The position numbers and the translations under genes were made by a program. A stretch of DNA of 64,000 nt, from the NCBI GenBank assembly GCA_013176395.1, contig JABMLP010000010.1, positions 1,550,001 through 1,614,000 on the forward strand. Reading direction: 5' to 3'. A model generated the notes under the pieces. It saw only the letters and a list, made by a program, of their open reading frames with translations. It did not search any database and was not told where the DNA came from. Numbering within the stretch: position 1 is the stretch's first letter; every line of letters begins with the position of its first letter. Shown here piece by piece: positions 20,545-32,147 of the stretch. Origin of the DNA: Venturia oleaginea. Taxonomy: Eukaryota; Ascomycota; Dothideomycetes; Venturiales; Venturiaceae.

Positions 20545-22568
20545 ATGGCCTCAGAAGATATCCTGCTCGACGGCGCTCCCGATGCTCTAATTGGGCACTC
20601 TGATGCTTGGAAGAGCAATCCGGTGCAAGTCATGCAATTGGAAATGAGCAACCATGTACTCGACGAGCTCTTGGACTGCGTTAAGCGGAACAAGTCTCCC
20701 CAGGTTATGTTCGGCAGGAATCCTGTATGTTGCCGTGCAGATTCGCGTTTCCCGTGCTCGTCCCTGCCTCTTGTATTACAACCGCGACGCAACAGCTGAC
20801 ATCAAAATCTCAGAAACTCCAATACGATGGGAAATCGCTCAACCTCCAAGCCTTCGAAGAGAAGGTTGGCACATATGGTAGCCATGAATTGTACAAGGTC
20901 GACGACGCAGGCAAGGGAAACGAATGGAGCTTTGCTGGGATTATCAATTACAACCTCGTCACCATCCAGAAAGTCGAGGAAGCCTCGGCAGGTGCAGACA
21001 AAGCCATGGAACAGCTGAGGAATACTCAGGCGCTGGCCAAGCAGGAGATTGAAGCCCGAAAGTGCGTTGCTCTCTCCATTGCTCAACGACAATGGCGCTG
21101 GGGTGCAAGTGGCGAGTTGTTTTACTAACAATTGTTACTACATAGGCCCATGGTCTCTACACCTGAGATGCGAGCTGCACATGGGAGAAAAAGCCTATCA
21201 AAGGCTCAGGCTCGAGCTTCCCTCCTCAACCCATTGTCGGGACGATCCAGCCCTGCTCCAGGTGCATCGACCCCTTCTCAGCTCCCCGCTCCAACCTCAG
21301 CTGGTCTTGATTCCAATCTGCCCATGGCGATTGCTGGGAAGAAGGTTCTCATTCACCTGCTCGCCGTGAAGCCACAAACTTACGAAACTTGCCGTAAATT
21401 ATTACATTTCAATTGTCGAGATATTTTGGAGAAAGTTGGAAAGAAGAACGACTCTGGCGAGTGGACGCTTATCGATCGGGCATACAAAGAGTTGGACGTG
21501 TGGAAATTCAATTACCAGAAAGATGAGGAAAGGGAGGCTGCGGTTCAGGCTGCGATACGGGCGTATGACCGATTAAGATTATCCAAGGAAGACAAACTAT
21601 GGCAGATGCTACTGCCGCAAGAAGAGCGAGGCAAGGGTGTGGTACTTTCAAGGCTGAACATCAAGAACGTCGCCGATGCTGCTGCTCTAACCCCAGCCAC
21701 CAAAGCGACCACCTACAACAAGAAAACGGGCCTACCCAAGAAAACAGTGGAAAGGAAGAAGCCGGCAGATAAGGTTGCTGCAAAGGCTAAGAAGGTCAAA
21801 GATAGCGAGGTCGACAGTGCCAAGACGGCTTTGGCACCGAAGCCTAGAACAACCAAGGATGCCGTTGCAAAGGAAAGGCTGGCCGCGAAGAGAAAAGAAA
21901 GAGCATCCAAGGATGACGATCGCGCACCAGCACCAAAGAAAGCGAGACCAAGCATAACAGCGAAGAGTCTACTGAACAAACCCAAGAATCCATCACCTCT
22001 GAGTGCATCGCCGCCGGTCAACGCCTCGGATTTCGAGGACGGTCACCCAGTGTACAAGGCGCTCTTGGCAGTCACGTCGCCCAAGAAAGTAGAAAAGAGA
22101 AAGGCAATCGACATGAATGGCGGCGGGCCCTCGCAACGATCTACGCAGCAGAAGAATGGGGCGATCAACAATAATAGCAAACGTCGGCACCTGGATTCAT
22201 CTTCAAACTCCTCCAACAGTCCCTCCTCCTCTCAACCACAACTTTCCCACGCCACTGCCAAACAATCCAGTGGGCTCCTCACGAATGGCTACGCTCGCCC
22301 GCAACAATCCAAACAGGAACACGCCGGTCACCATTCTCCCGAAACATCAGATAGTTCTCAGGAACGTAGTCCACCGATGAAATTGAGCTGGAAGCAGAGT
22401 CTTGATTTGGCCAAGAGGTTTAAGACATATTATGACAAGTACAAGCTTTTGCATGAAGAGCTGGCGGGTAGTGATTTGCCGCCTAGTGAGAAGAAGAGGA
22501 TGGAGTTGATCAGTATGAGGGACACGTTGGAGAGGATGAAGAGACAGGTTAGGGAGGGAGTATTGTGA
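20545..22568 (+). CDS. RNA polymerase II elongation factor ELL homologue
   Basis: Nuclear factor that suppresses transient Pol II pausing (ELL family; fission yeast Ell1). There are three exons: 20545-20724, 20814-21061 and 21146-22568, with introns of 89 and 84 nt; the product is 616 residues. The N-terminal part (about residues 50-145: MFGRNPKLQYDGKSLNLQAF, then GTYGSHELYKV...AGIINYNLVTIQKVEEA) matches the ELL dimer-forming region. The middle (AGKKVLIHLLAVKPQTYETC ... WTLIDRAYKELDVWKFNY) matches the ELL winged-helix domain. A long low-complexity basic Ala/Lys/Ser region follows (AAKAKKVKDSEVDSAKTALA...). The C-terminus is helical (LDLAKRFKTYYDKYKLLHEE...RDTLERMKRQVREGV), like the occludin/ELL tail. 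The start is the first ATG after an in-frame stop; Met-Ala-Ser-Glu context is good. Confidence 0.85.
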
Positions 22569-23129
22569 TTGGCGGGCGATGAGACGAGATGAGATGAGGA
22601 GTTATGGAAGCCTTTTGGAGCTGCAACTTGGCTTATGCATTCTTGTTTTTTTGTTTTTTTGTGGGTTGAATTTTGAGCTTGGGATCGGGTATAATGAGAT
22701 ATGGATTTTGCATATATATACTTGGAGTTGCATTGGCAAGTCTAACATACATTTCTGATGTATAGTCTGGATAAAGAAAACTGGGTATTTGGAAATTGGA
22801 TGGGAAGGGAAGGACGGCGGGATATCTTGACTGCAATCATGAAACTAAAAGGATCTTGAGGATTCTGAGTATAGGAACAGTACAGCATAGCACAGAGGAA
22901 GATACAAAAAGAACTAGACATAACGCCTGTCTCTTTTGCGAGGATGGGTATGTATCTTAGTCTCTAAAGAATCAAATGTAAAGATATTGTACCTTCGTTT
23001 GTGCTGCGATGGCGGTGTGCTGGTGGTACAGGTACAGGTGTAATTCCTGATCTCCAGCCTCAAAAGCTTTGATGACATGGTGATCTTTGTGTCGTACATG
23101 ACTGGTGTGAGTGCATGGTTACATTTCAC
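22569..23129. other. Intergenic ELL - transposon
   Basis: Downstream of ELL, with poly-T tracts after the stop. No gene is seen. Confidence 0.4.
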
Positions 23130-24539
23130 AGGGTTCCTCAAATCTGACTGCACAGGGCGCTCGGACCCACCATCCCATCTTTTGAACTTGAATGTATTAT
23201 GCTATTTACCACACGTTTGACTTGCAATGGATCTCTGGTTTTTGTTGAATCATCTTACATCTCTCTGGCATCTCTCTGATCCTTTTCCGTATCATTGTGA
23301 GCGTTATCTTGTCCCATTCTGCCTGGATTTCAGCCTTGAAATGAGCCACCGACGACCACCTCCTGCCAGCTAATCTGGACTTAATGATGTTCCAACAAGA
23401 CTCAATGGGATTGAGATCACATGATTGAGGAAGGTGAATAAGTAATAGAAGGTCTGCTTGTCTTTTTATGACTGCAGGGTCACTGTTAGGTGACTTGATT
23501 CCGTGAGAAGGATCACCATCCTCTTGAAGCCAGTATTTGCGCTGCTGACGCTTCTCCAAGGCCTGAATAGCTTCAATGTGTTGCGGCAGTATCTTTTTGG
23601 CGTAGAAAACCTGTGTCATGCAGTTTCTTTTTGGTGTTTCGTCCTCCTTTGCCTTAAGGTCTTGCCAGACCTTCAGCCGGGCTTGGTACACTGAATCCAG
23701 CTCGTATTTGAGTTGTTTAGGCTGCTTGACTTGCCTACGGACCCTCTCTGATGGCTCAGCCGGATCCTTGTAGAATATGAGGTTTCCTTTCTTGTTGTAT
23801 GAGATGCCGCCGGCGACGTGAGTAGTAACATCCAAAACGCCTTCTAACTCCTCATTGACACCTCTCTCTTGCCCTGGAAAGCGTAGCTCATATTCAGGTG
23901 CATTGGCGAGTTCTTTTGACTGAAAATGGGCTTCATCTGTGAACCAAATCCAACTCCAGAAGCCTAGCATGGTCTTTTTCTCGTGTTCTTTACCGTATTC
24001 AACCCTCTTTGGCCGATTTGCCTGGGATATCTGCTTCTGATAACGCTTCTTGAATCGCCTAGTCCCTGCATTGTATACGTGACGCTGTAATGTCTTTGCG
24101 GAAGGCTTGCCGGGGCAGGAATTGGCTTGTTCCTGCCAGCCTTTTTCGTGTATGGGGTCATCTTGGTTCGTAAGGCGGGTAAGATCTGAAGCAGATACTT
24201 TGGTAGGCCGCCCTATGATGCAACTGCTCTTTCTCTGTGATCTGAATGCTGCATCACCAATAAGTTCTCATAGTTTAAGCCAACACGTGCGGTAGAAGTT
24301 GGTATATTGATTTCAGGGAGGTATACGATTGTACCGACGCCGTCGGCCTCATTCTTGCAATCCCAGGCCTGAAAAAATCGCATTCTCTTCGTGGTGTCAT
24401 ATTCTCGCCTTGCAGTCTTTCTTTTGGGTGTTCTAGGCGCCATGGTGGTGGTAAATTGAGCGATAAGTTGGTGTATACGTGGAAATTGAGATGGGATGGT
24501 GGGTCCGAGCGCCCTGCGCAGTCAGATTTGAGGAACCCT
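23130..24539 (-). mobile_element. Tc1/mariner-like (DDE) DNA transposon, copy 1, about 1.41 kb
   Basis: The element is bounded by terminal inverted repeats of about 50 bp. The left starts AGGGTTCCTCAAATCTGACT at 23130; the right end (to 24539) is its reverse complement with one or two mismatches, both continuing into the shared block CGGACCCACCATCCCATCT. One degraded transposase reading toward lower coordinates fills it. No clear target-site duplication (TA or otherwise) is visible next to the repeats. It shares protein family and length with the element at 30746-32147 but has different TIR sequence, so they are cousins rather than recent duplicates. Confidence 0.88.
23206..24443 (-). pseudogene. 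Transposase of copy 1, inactivated
   Basis: DDE-superfamily transposase. It starts MAPRTPKRKTARREYDTTKR at 24443. One continuous frame covers the helix-turn-helix part (ASDLTRLTNQDDPIHEKGW) and the catalytic core: FTDEAHFQSK (first Asp), WLQEDGDPSHG (second Asp), and CDLNPIESCWN (Glu), ending ...KSNVW at 23206. The N-terminal piece is in a different frame, and the core frame meets a TGA just upstream (near 24260), where the sister copy has an Arg-rich stretch; a CGA-to-TGA change would fit RIP. The element cannot encode an intact protein as read. Confidence 0.8.
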
Positions 24540-24978
24540 CTGTTTCTCCTCCTTGCTTTGTCAATCTGGGTTTCCTTCACCGTAGCTTTGCACCTTGCGA
24601 CGATTGCCTTTGGGAGGTGGGCCGAGCGTGGGAGCGGTGTAGACGGAGGAGACCCCTTGCATGGATGGGTGTTTCTGAATGAGGTAGTTTGTTGTGATCT
24701 AATGACTCGTATGGGGTGATGGTGGACAGGGACAGGGCTGAGCAGAATTCGCGCTGGATGGATGAGGTGGTGGAAGTAAGGAGGGATGATGTTGATGACT
24801 GACATTCTCTCATAGCGCGAACGCTCGTCGAATTTCTGCCGCACGGAAGGAGTCCCCGTAGTGATGGACTTCTCAAGAGCAATGGTGATGCGTTCCTGGC
24901 GGTTTGATCATGAATAGCAGAGGATTCTTTCGTTTTCGATTTGAATCGGCGGAGTGGAAGGAATAAGTTGTGTAATCT
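24540..24978. other. Intergenic transposon - ABZ2-like gene
   Basis: About 440 nt of 3' flank of the aminodeoxychorismate lyase gene. No gene is seen. Confidence 0.4.
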
Positions 24979-26138
24979 CTACTTCAACTTCATATGTCCC
25001 CATACGAAACCCCTGACCCCGTTACTGATCCAGACTTTTTCCCCGTTCTTGAGGCTGTCGATGGATACTGCTTCGACTTGACACATTTCCTGCTCGATTG
25101 CGTACCTTCTTGTTGTTCCTCGTTGGCCACCGTGGTCGTCGTCCCAGACTGGTGGTGTGACCCATTGTCCATTGCGATGAAAGTAGGGCGTTGTGAGTGA
25201 ACCTTCCATGATTTGGCCTGATGGGTTGTAGAGCAGCACCTCTTCGGCGAGTGTTGCATTCGGATCTTGGGTCAGGATTCTAGACCGGGAAGAGTCGTAG
25301 TGAGGCCGATGGGTGGTTTTATATATGGTGTGTGAATCGACGGATGTTGGTTGCGAGTCTAGAAGAATGGAGTACGATGCTTTGATTGTTGAACTCGATT
25401 GCTCACTGCGCTTATTAGTCAGGTATTTCGGCATTCGACTGAAAATTCACAATTGTAGAAAGGGTATTGGCAGATGAGGTGATGATTTGCCCAGAATTAT
25501 CGAACTTCTTTCCAATACGTGTTATCAGAAGCATGAGCATTAAATATACTCCATGCAGGTGTCGGCCCTTGAAGATACGGCATTCTTTGTTACAAGTCCA
25601 CTATGTTGTCTCCACGACAGCTCAGAGAGCAACAGAACTGAGGGACCTACTTCGGTACTGGCTGAAAGTCTGTAGGACCCATGTTGAGCGCCCCTCCAGT
25701 AAGCGGCGACGGTTCAAATGTCTTGGCCGGCTCTGTTGTGCCTTCTTCTGGAGGCAGATCCAAAGTAGATGGAAACAATACCTCCAAGGACACTTTTCGC
25801 ACCATCGAAAGCTCAACTCTTTTAGAACCTTGTCGATCAAAGACAAATTTTACCCTCAGAGGCGAAGACGAATGATTCTCATCACTCTCTGTTCCCCATA
25901 GTTCTATCTCTTGAATGATGTATTTCTCAAAACGAGGCCCATCCCCAAGAAAGTCAAGGCCATCGGGACAATCAAAGCCGAATTCTTGTGCGGCTTCAAG
26001 GAGACGACATTGATGAAGAGATCGCATATATAGTGGCGACTCTGTTCCGTCACTGAAAGCTGAATTCTTGCTGCTTGTACGGAGAATCGGATCGTAGCGC
26101 AGAGATGTGAAGAGCTCAAATACTGATGGTTCCGCCAT
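24979..26138 (-). CDS. 4-amino-4-deoxychorismate lyase, ABZ2-like (aminotransferase class IV fold)
   Basis: PLP enzyme that splits aminodeoxychorismate to p-aminobenzoate and pyruvate for folate. Exon 1 is 26138-25651 and exon 2 25405-24979; a 245-nt intron (GTAGGT donor, CTAATAAGCGCAG branch and acceptor) keeps frame and gives 304 residues. The N-terminus MAEPSVFELFTSLRYDPIL and the LYMRSLHQCRLLEAAQEFGF block are those of fungal ABZ2 homologues. Exon 2 has the class IV landmarks IYKTTHR (substrate-loop Lys-Thr-Thr), the NPSGQIMEGSLTTPYF Glu/Ser motif that grips PLP, and the C-terminal VWISNGVRGFVWGHMKLK. The second intron-like block is long, so a small extra exon cannot be excluded. It is divergent from TOM70 with about 420 bp between the starts. 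Confidence 0.8.
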
Positions 26139-26560
26139 CTCTATCTTGTAATAGTCGGGTAGATTTCAGGATTTGTGTATGGTTTTTGTTGCCGGGAATT
26201 GAGCTTGATAACTCGATTCCAGTTTTGGTTTTGATTAGATATTGAGCTTGCACGTGATACGTACTGCAATTCTTGGATAGAAACTTAATAATCTGGTCCG
26301 GCAGGTGTCGTATGAGATTCTGATCCAGTCATGGGATCAATACAAGTGTCTGTGTTTATCCAACCTCGCTAAGCTAATTAGCCAATCGTGGATGACGATG
26401 TTTCTCAAGGACTGAGCTTCATGCCAGAAATCTTCGAGTCCACCCACCACGTCCAACTCCAACATCAGCCTCGACAAATCTCCATCTTCGGCAGTATCAG
26501 CATCCTCTCGAGAACACTGCCGATTGTCGTTTAGAGGTCCTTTACCATACGACTTGCGCC
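26139..26560. promoter_or_regulatory. Shared divergent promoter region, ABZ2-like / TOM70
   Basis: This is the 422 bp between two divergent starts. No specific operator was recognised. The minus-strand ORF 26591-26337 in it has no supporting features. Confidence 0.4.
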
Positions 26561-28676
26561 ATGGACGGCAAGAGCGCCCCAGTTCCTCCACGACCTGTTC
26601 GACTGCCCATCCAACTCAACACATCGAATCTAGGAACCACTGGCTCATCATCGCTATGGGACAGGATATCTTCGTGGGCCTCGGAAAACAAGGGTGTGGT
26701 CTATACTCTGGCTGGTATCACACTAGTAGTCTCAGTGGGAGGAGTGGTATACTATGTAAACGACTCAAGCAAGCCCAAGGAAATATCAGGCCCCCCATCC
26801 AAGAAGAATCAGGCCAAGAAGGCGCCGGAAGCAGAAGGGACCGAGGATGGTTCCAAGGCTTCCGACGAAGAATCAAAACCAGGTCAGCCAAGACGCGAAC
26901 ATTAGATGATGTCTAACCTTGACTGACAGCATAACAGCACCCAAAGCACCAACAGTATCCTCCGTTGAGGCAGAAGATGAATTACCCGACATCACGGAAG
27001 AATCAGTCGGTACATTTTCAGAACAGGTAAGATGGACATGGTGATTCTTAGATCCTATCCATTGACCAAGATACAGCAACGAAAAGACTATGCCGCAAAG
27101 TTGAAGGCACTGGGAAACAAGGCATATGGCTCCAAGGACTACAACAAGGCCATCGGGCTCTACTCTAAAGCCCTTTTGTGCAAACAGGATCCCGTTTTTT
27201 ACTCGAACCGCGCCGCCTGTTACAACGCCCTGTCAGACTGGGACCAAGTCATCGCAGACACGACCGCTGCGATCAATCTCGAACCCACCTATGTCAAAGC
27301 ATTGAACCGGAGAGCAAATGCATACGAGCAGGTGAACTCGAACAGTGAAGCACTTCTTGATTACACGGCGAGCTGCATCATTGATCAATTCGCCAATCAG
27401 GGCAATGCTCAGAGCGTAGAGCGCTTATTGAAAAAGGTTGCAGAAACCAAAGGAAAAGCCATCCTCGAGGGTAAAGAGAAGAAATTGCCGAGCCCAACGT
27501 TTGTCACGAACTACCTGCAGAGCTTTCGGCCCAAAGATCCACCCAAAGGCCTGGAATCGACGGCAGATTTGTCAGAAGAGTCTGGGAAGGGTCAGCTACA
27601 GAAGGGCTTGAGGGCTCTGGGCCAAAAGACTGGAGATGGTTATGCTGAGGCAGCAGCGGCATTTGACAAGGCGCTCGAATTGGGAGATCTGGGCGAGCAC
27701 GAGGCATTTGCATACAACATGCGTGGGACCTTCCGATACTTGAGAGGAGAGAATGTCGAAGCTCTTGCGGACATCTCCAAGAGTTTGGAACTAGATTCCG
27801 ACTACTGCCAAAGCTACATCAAGCGCGCTAGCATGCATCTGGAAATGGGTGAGTCGCGGCACGCTCGTCTACTCCCGAAGAATCTAACAAGATGTAGGCA
27901 AACAAGAAAAGACCGATGGGGACTTCGAGGAAGCCATCAAGCGGGACGCCGAGGATCCAGATATCTACTACCACCGCGCCCAGCTTCATTTCATCAAGGG
28001 AGAGTTCAAGGAAGCCGCGGCTGACTACCAAAAGTCCATTGACTTGGACAAGGACTTCATTTTTTCACACATTCAACTCGGCGTAACGCAGTACAAGCTC
28101 GGATCCATCGCTTCGTCCATGGCCACGTTCCGTCGTATCATCAAAAACTTCGAGAAGGTGCCCGACGTGTACAACTACTATGGAGAACTTTTGCTTGATC
28201 AACAGAAGTTTGACGATGCGATCCGACAGTTCGAGACCGCCATCGAGATGGAGAAGCAGCAACGACCTGTAGGCATGAATGTCCTGCCACTAATCAACAA
28301 GGCGCTTGCTCTCTTCCAGTGGAAACAGGACTATGCCGAGGCTGAAGATCTGTGCAAGAAAGCCTTAATCTGTACGTTCCTTCCTGCCATGATTTTATTC
28401 CATTCATTGCTAATCATTAATTTAGTCGATCCCGAATGCGACATCGCCGTCGCCACGATGGCTCAGCTTCTCCTTCAACAAGGCAAGGTTACAGAAGCGC
28501 TGACCTACTTCGAGCGCGCGGCAGAGTTGTCAAGGACAGAAGGCGAAATCGTCAACGCCCTCTCGTATGCTGAAGCTACCCGCACGCAGCTGCAGGTACA
28601 AGAAGCGTATCCTCAATTGAGTAACCATCTCCAAAACATGGGTGGCGGATTTGCTGGTCCTGTCCCTGCACAATAA
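26561..28676 (+). CDS. TOM70: Mitochondrial import receptor subunit TOM70
   Basis: Outer-membrane TPR receptor that accepts Hsp90/Hsp70-bound precursors such as metabolite carriers and passes them to the TOM pore. Five exons: 26561-26882, 26938-27026, 27077-27848, 27898-28371 and 28426-28676, with introns of 49-55 nt; the product is 635 residues. One transmembrane anchor lies at about residues 45-66 ([20 protein letters not shown]), followed by a charged Lys/Glu/Pro linker. The TPR clamp begins [20 protein letters not shown] and continues with [20 protein letters not shown] and [12 protein letters not shown], the dicarboxylate-clamp pattern for EEVD tails. Later repeats include [20 protein letters not shown] and the C-terminal [20 protein letters not shown]. 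The HSP90 whose MEEVD tail it would bind is encoded at 4768-6925. Confidence 0.96.
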
Positions 28677-30144
28677 GCCACCTCGCTGATCGATCTTTCT
28701 GTAAACACACATTCTGGTGAGAAAAATCTATTAGTGTGCTTCCAATGTTGTGTATCTACCATCCCTACTCCTCTTTCATGTCTTGATGGCTCTCAACGTC
28801 AAGCATTTTACTCTTGTGTCTAATTAAATGATCATTGGGGTCTGGGCTGGATGGGCCATTGTGGTGGATAAGCGTTGTTGGTGATGTGAACCTTTTTCCA
28901 AAAAGGTCCGACTAAAATATGAGATGATATTTTGGGATCTTTTCTGGCGTCTGTATGAATACGAATGGAAGAGCTAATACGGCGGCGTGTTGCTTTTGCC
29001 ATCGGAAAGGGGTGTGAGAAGATAGAGAATGGCATGTGCTGTCTTTCAAAATGTGTGCTTACTTCATTGCAGAGCTTTCGATCTCGATGTCAGTGGCTGA
29101 CCTTTAATGTTCCAGGTCATTCATGAGCAGGGTCTCAAATTTCGAGACTCGATCATCCACTCGCCTGGGTCAAAATTAGGAGCAGGGTTAAATTGTATGG
29201 TCGATCTAGACCCAGCAGACAAGGTCGGCGGCAGCTCTCCCAACAACCTCCTGTTACTCACTCAACATAGATTTTCTGTTGCGCCTTCGTGCGACCGATC
29301 TCGGGACCCGACCGTGACTACCGCTAAACCCACCTGCCACTCACACTGTACTTCCCGTGTCCAATCCCCCTCCCGCCTGCAATCAGGCCCGTCATAGCAT
29401 CCTACTAAGAAGACTCTCGCATATTCCCGGGCCATGACCCCGTGGATCGAATTGACCTGACCGCCACACCCGCGTCGATGCGAGGCGGAGGTTTTGGGTA
29501 TGCTCGCATAGAATGGCTAGCTGTCGCTTTGTGGAGGTCGAATGAGTTTTGCCTCAACTTTGTTCCAAACTACTATGACATCATGATGGGGGACTGAAAA
29601 GGAGGCGTGGGAAGGATGAGTGAGCGGTGTAACGAAAGGAAGCCAATTGATGTAACGTTATGCGACGTCCTGGCTGTTGGATCTGGCCACAGTATAAGAT
29701 CAACTCAAGAGGTGCTGTAGGATGCACTTTCGTCGTAAAGTTAGTGCAGAGTTTTCTTCTAATATTTTGCTGCTTGCTTGAGTCATTGGTGGATATTGAT
29801 GATTGATGAGATTACTTAATAGTAAGCAAGTGTTGTATGCAAACTTGTTTTCTGCAGATACCCCTCCTATCCACTGTATCCAGTACGGAGGAAGTCGGTG
29901 AGTGACCAAGTCGAAGAATGCTGCTTTACAGAAACGCCAGCGCAAGAAAAGGAAAAAGAGGGACTAGAAATACAAAATCATCGAGCAAGGATGTACTCGA
30001 ACAAATCCAACCCGATCCAAAACACCCTTTTCACATTCCCCACCTCCAAGATTCATCTTCCCACAGCATTCTCCCAGAACATTCCGCTCTGTCTAATCAA
30101 TTCCCCTCGATTCCTCAGCAATTCTGCGCGTTCGAGGTGAGTGT
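28677..30144. other. Intergenic, no confident gene
   Basis: Short ORFs only (for example plus 29107-29397, plus 29898-30140). None shows a domain or a convincing splice partner. Confidence 0.4.
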
Positions 30145-30390
30145 CTAACACATGAAACACTCGGGTTGACCGAACCCCTTGGTATAGATCCTCGTTGTTC
30201 CGGCCCATCCCTGGCCTCCTGGAATCCATTTCACAGATCCATCGGGGTTGTAGCGTTTATCGTCCTTGGCGAGACCGTAGACTTTGTGGCATTTTGCGTG
30301 ATTGGTTGGAGATATTTTATTTTCTGGGGGTTTGATGCGGACGAGATTGCTGGGTTTTGGTATGGATTGACTGATTTGATTGGGTTGAAT
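30145..30390 (-). CDS. Possible small Cys-containing protein, start unclear
   Basis: An open frame of 81 codons ends in TAG at 30145. Its last 48 codons look protein-like and well structured: KCHKVYGLAKDDKRYNPDGS, then VKWIPGGQGWAGTTRIYTKG and the C-terminus FGQPECFMC. The frame has no ATG of its own; the first ATG in a plausible transcript (about 30289) is one nucleotide out of frame, just before CHKVYG. A TATATATA box lies at about 30545-30557 on the same strand. Either a one-base indel breaks a small gene whose product would start right there, or an upstream exon is missed. I do not recognise the family. Confidence 0.3.
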   Translation of the reverse strand: MQPNQISQSIPKPSNLVRIKPPENKISPTNHAKCHKVYGLAKDDKRYNPDGSVKWIPGGQGWAGTTRIYTKGFGQPECFMC

Positions 30391-30544
30391 CTAGATGATA
30401 GGCTTGATTGAGAAGTGAATGTTTTCAATTGATTTGGTGCGTGTTCAGCTGTCGTGGTGCGATTAAGGGGAGACTGTCGAACCAATTGACTGATAGATTG
30501 ATGCTGATGTTAGTGATAATGGTTCCCTCCCATCATCTTTTCGG

Positions 30545-30557
30545 ATTATATATACTC
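30545..30557 (-). promoter_or_regulatory. TATA box upstream of the small ORF at 30145
   Basis: GAGTATATATAAT on the minus strand, about 155 nt upstream of the open frame. It is plausible as a core promoter for that ORF. Confidence 0.35.
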
Positions 30558-30745
30558 ATCGCATCCTAATGACACCCTAAACCAGAGACGGCCTGTCATG
30601 CTCACATGGCCGCAATGATAAACCCGGAATGTTCATTCTGCCGGGAAGAATGTGTTATTTTGCCTTGTTCGTGATGGGATCGGATCGGCGAAATGTTTGC
30701 TGGAATGTTCGGTTGATGGTCTTGGCGTCATCTGTGCGGACAGTG

Positions 30746-32147
30746 CACGGGTTGGCCAGAATTGACGGCGCACAGACCGCCTCAATATGTGATTTTAGAG
30801 TAATGTACAGATATCACCACAAAGCGCTTTGAATTCGCACTTGAGGCTGCTCAATAATTGATCTACAGCGCTGGGGCATCTCCCTCATGCGGTCACGAAT
30901 TTGTTTAAGTGTAATATGGTCCTATTCTGCCTGAATATCTGCCTTGAATTGGGCCACCGTTGTCCACTTTCTACCAACCAATCTACCCTTCATGATGTTC
31001 CAACAAGCTTCTATAGAGTTCAAATCTGGTGACTCTGGAGTGTGGGTGAGTAATAAGAGATCTGCTTCGCGTATAAGGAGGGCTGGAGGTGAGTTTAGTG
31101 AGTTGATTCCGTGCGATGGATCGCCATCCTCCTGTAGCCAGTATCTGCACTTGTGCTTTGCCTCCAAGTCCTGTATAGCCTTAATATGTTGTGGCAGTAT
31201 CTTTTCAGCGTAAAAGACATGCGACATGCAGTTTCCTTTTGGTGTAGCATCCTGTTTTGCCTTCCAGTCATCGTAGACCTTGCAGCGCTCTGCAAAGGCA
31301 GTATCCAGCTCGTACTTGAGTTGCTTAGGCTTGGTAGGAGCCCGCTGCTTCTCTGAGGGCTCAACAGGATCTTTGTAGAATATGAGGCTACCTTTGTGGT
31401 TGTAGTTGACTCCGCCGGCGACGTGGATTGTGATGTCTAAACCTGTGCCTTTGACTCATTTATAGACCTTTCTTGCCCGGGTTTACGTAGCTCGTACTCG
31501 GGGTCTTCCATCAGCTGCTTTGACTGGAAGTGAGCCTCGTCTGTGAACCAAATGCGAGACCAAAAGCCTGAAATCGTGGCGGTGAGGTGTTCTTGGCCGT
31601 ACTGACGACGGAGGGCTTGATTCTTTTTGCTAATTCTCTTTTGAAACTTCTTTTTGAATCGTTTGGCTCCTATCTGATTGGCGTGGCGACGTAAAGTTCG
31701 TGGTGCGGCTTCCAAATTGAGTTCTTCGACTTGATCTCGGTAGCCCATCTCGTGTGTTGGGTCATCTTGGTCAATTATCTTCTCTAAATCAGAGGCAGAT
31801 ACCAAGCTTTTTCTTCCTAAGATAGAACTCCTCTTTCTTGTTGTTCTAAGCGCTTTATTGCCCCAATCTTCTCGGTTTTTCCGCCATCTACGGCCGGTGG
31901 GAGTTGGGATGTTGATTCCAGGAAGGTGGCAAATAGATCTAAAGCTAGAGGAGGGACTAGCGGAGTCAAGGGCTTGAAAAAATCGATTTCGCTTCACGGT
32001 ATCATATTCTCGACGATCAGTCTTTGGTAGCTTCTTTTTCGGCGTTGTGGGAGCCATAATGTGGTGGTTTATATGGAATCTACGTGTTGTTTTAGAGATC
32101 GGGTGAAGGTCAGGGGTCTGTGCGCCGTCAATTCCGGCCAACCCGTG
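30746..32147 (-). mobile_element. Tc1/mariner-like (DDE) DNA transposon, copy 2, about 1.40 kb
   Basis: Terminal inverted repeats of about 33 bp: the left begins CACGGGTTGGCCAGAATTGA at 30746, and the right end (to 32147) is its reverse complement with one mismatch, continuing CGGCGCACAGACC. The trinucleotide GTG sits directly outside both ends and could be a target duplication, but with such a short word this may be chance; there is no flanking TA. The element carries one degraded transposase related to that of copy 1. Confidence 0.88.
30814..32057 (-). pseudogene. Transposase of copy 2, frameshifted
   Basis: It starts MAPTTPKKKLPKTDRREYDT at 32057. The first 200-odd residues are open: SASDLEKIIDQDDPTHEMGY (HTH region), TLRRHANQIGAKRFKKKFQK, and FTDEAHFQSKQ with the first catalytic Asp. 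The frame breaks near 31440, where one nucleotide is out of register relative to copy 1. The core resumes in another frame (HVFYAEKILPQHIKAIQDLE; WLQEDGDPSHG; DLNSIEACWN) and is then broken again by a stop near 30921 before the terminal REMPQRC segment. Here the NPIE motif of copy 1 reads NSIE. Not functional as read. Confidence 0.8.
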
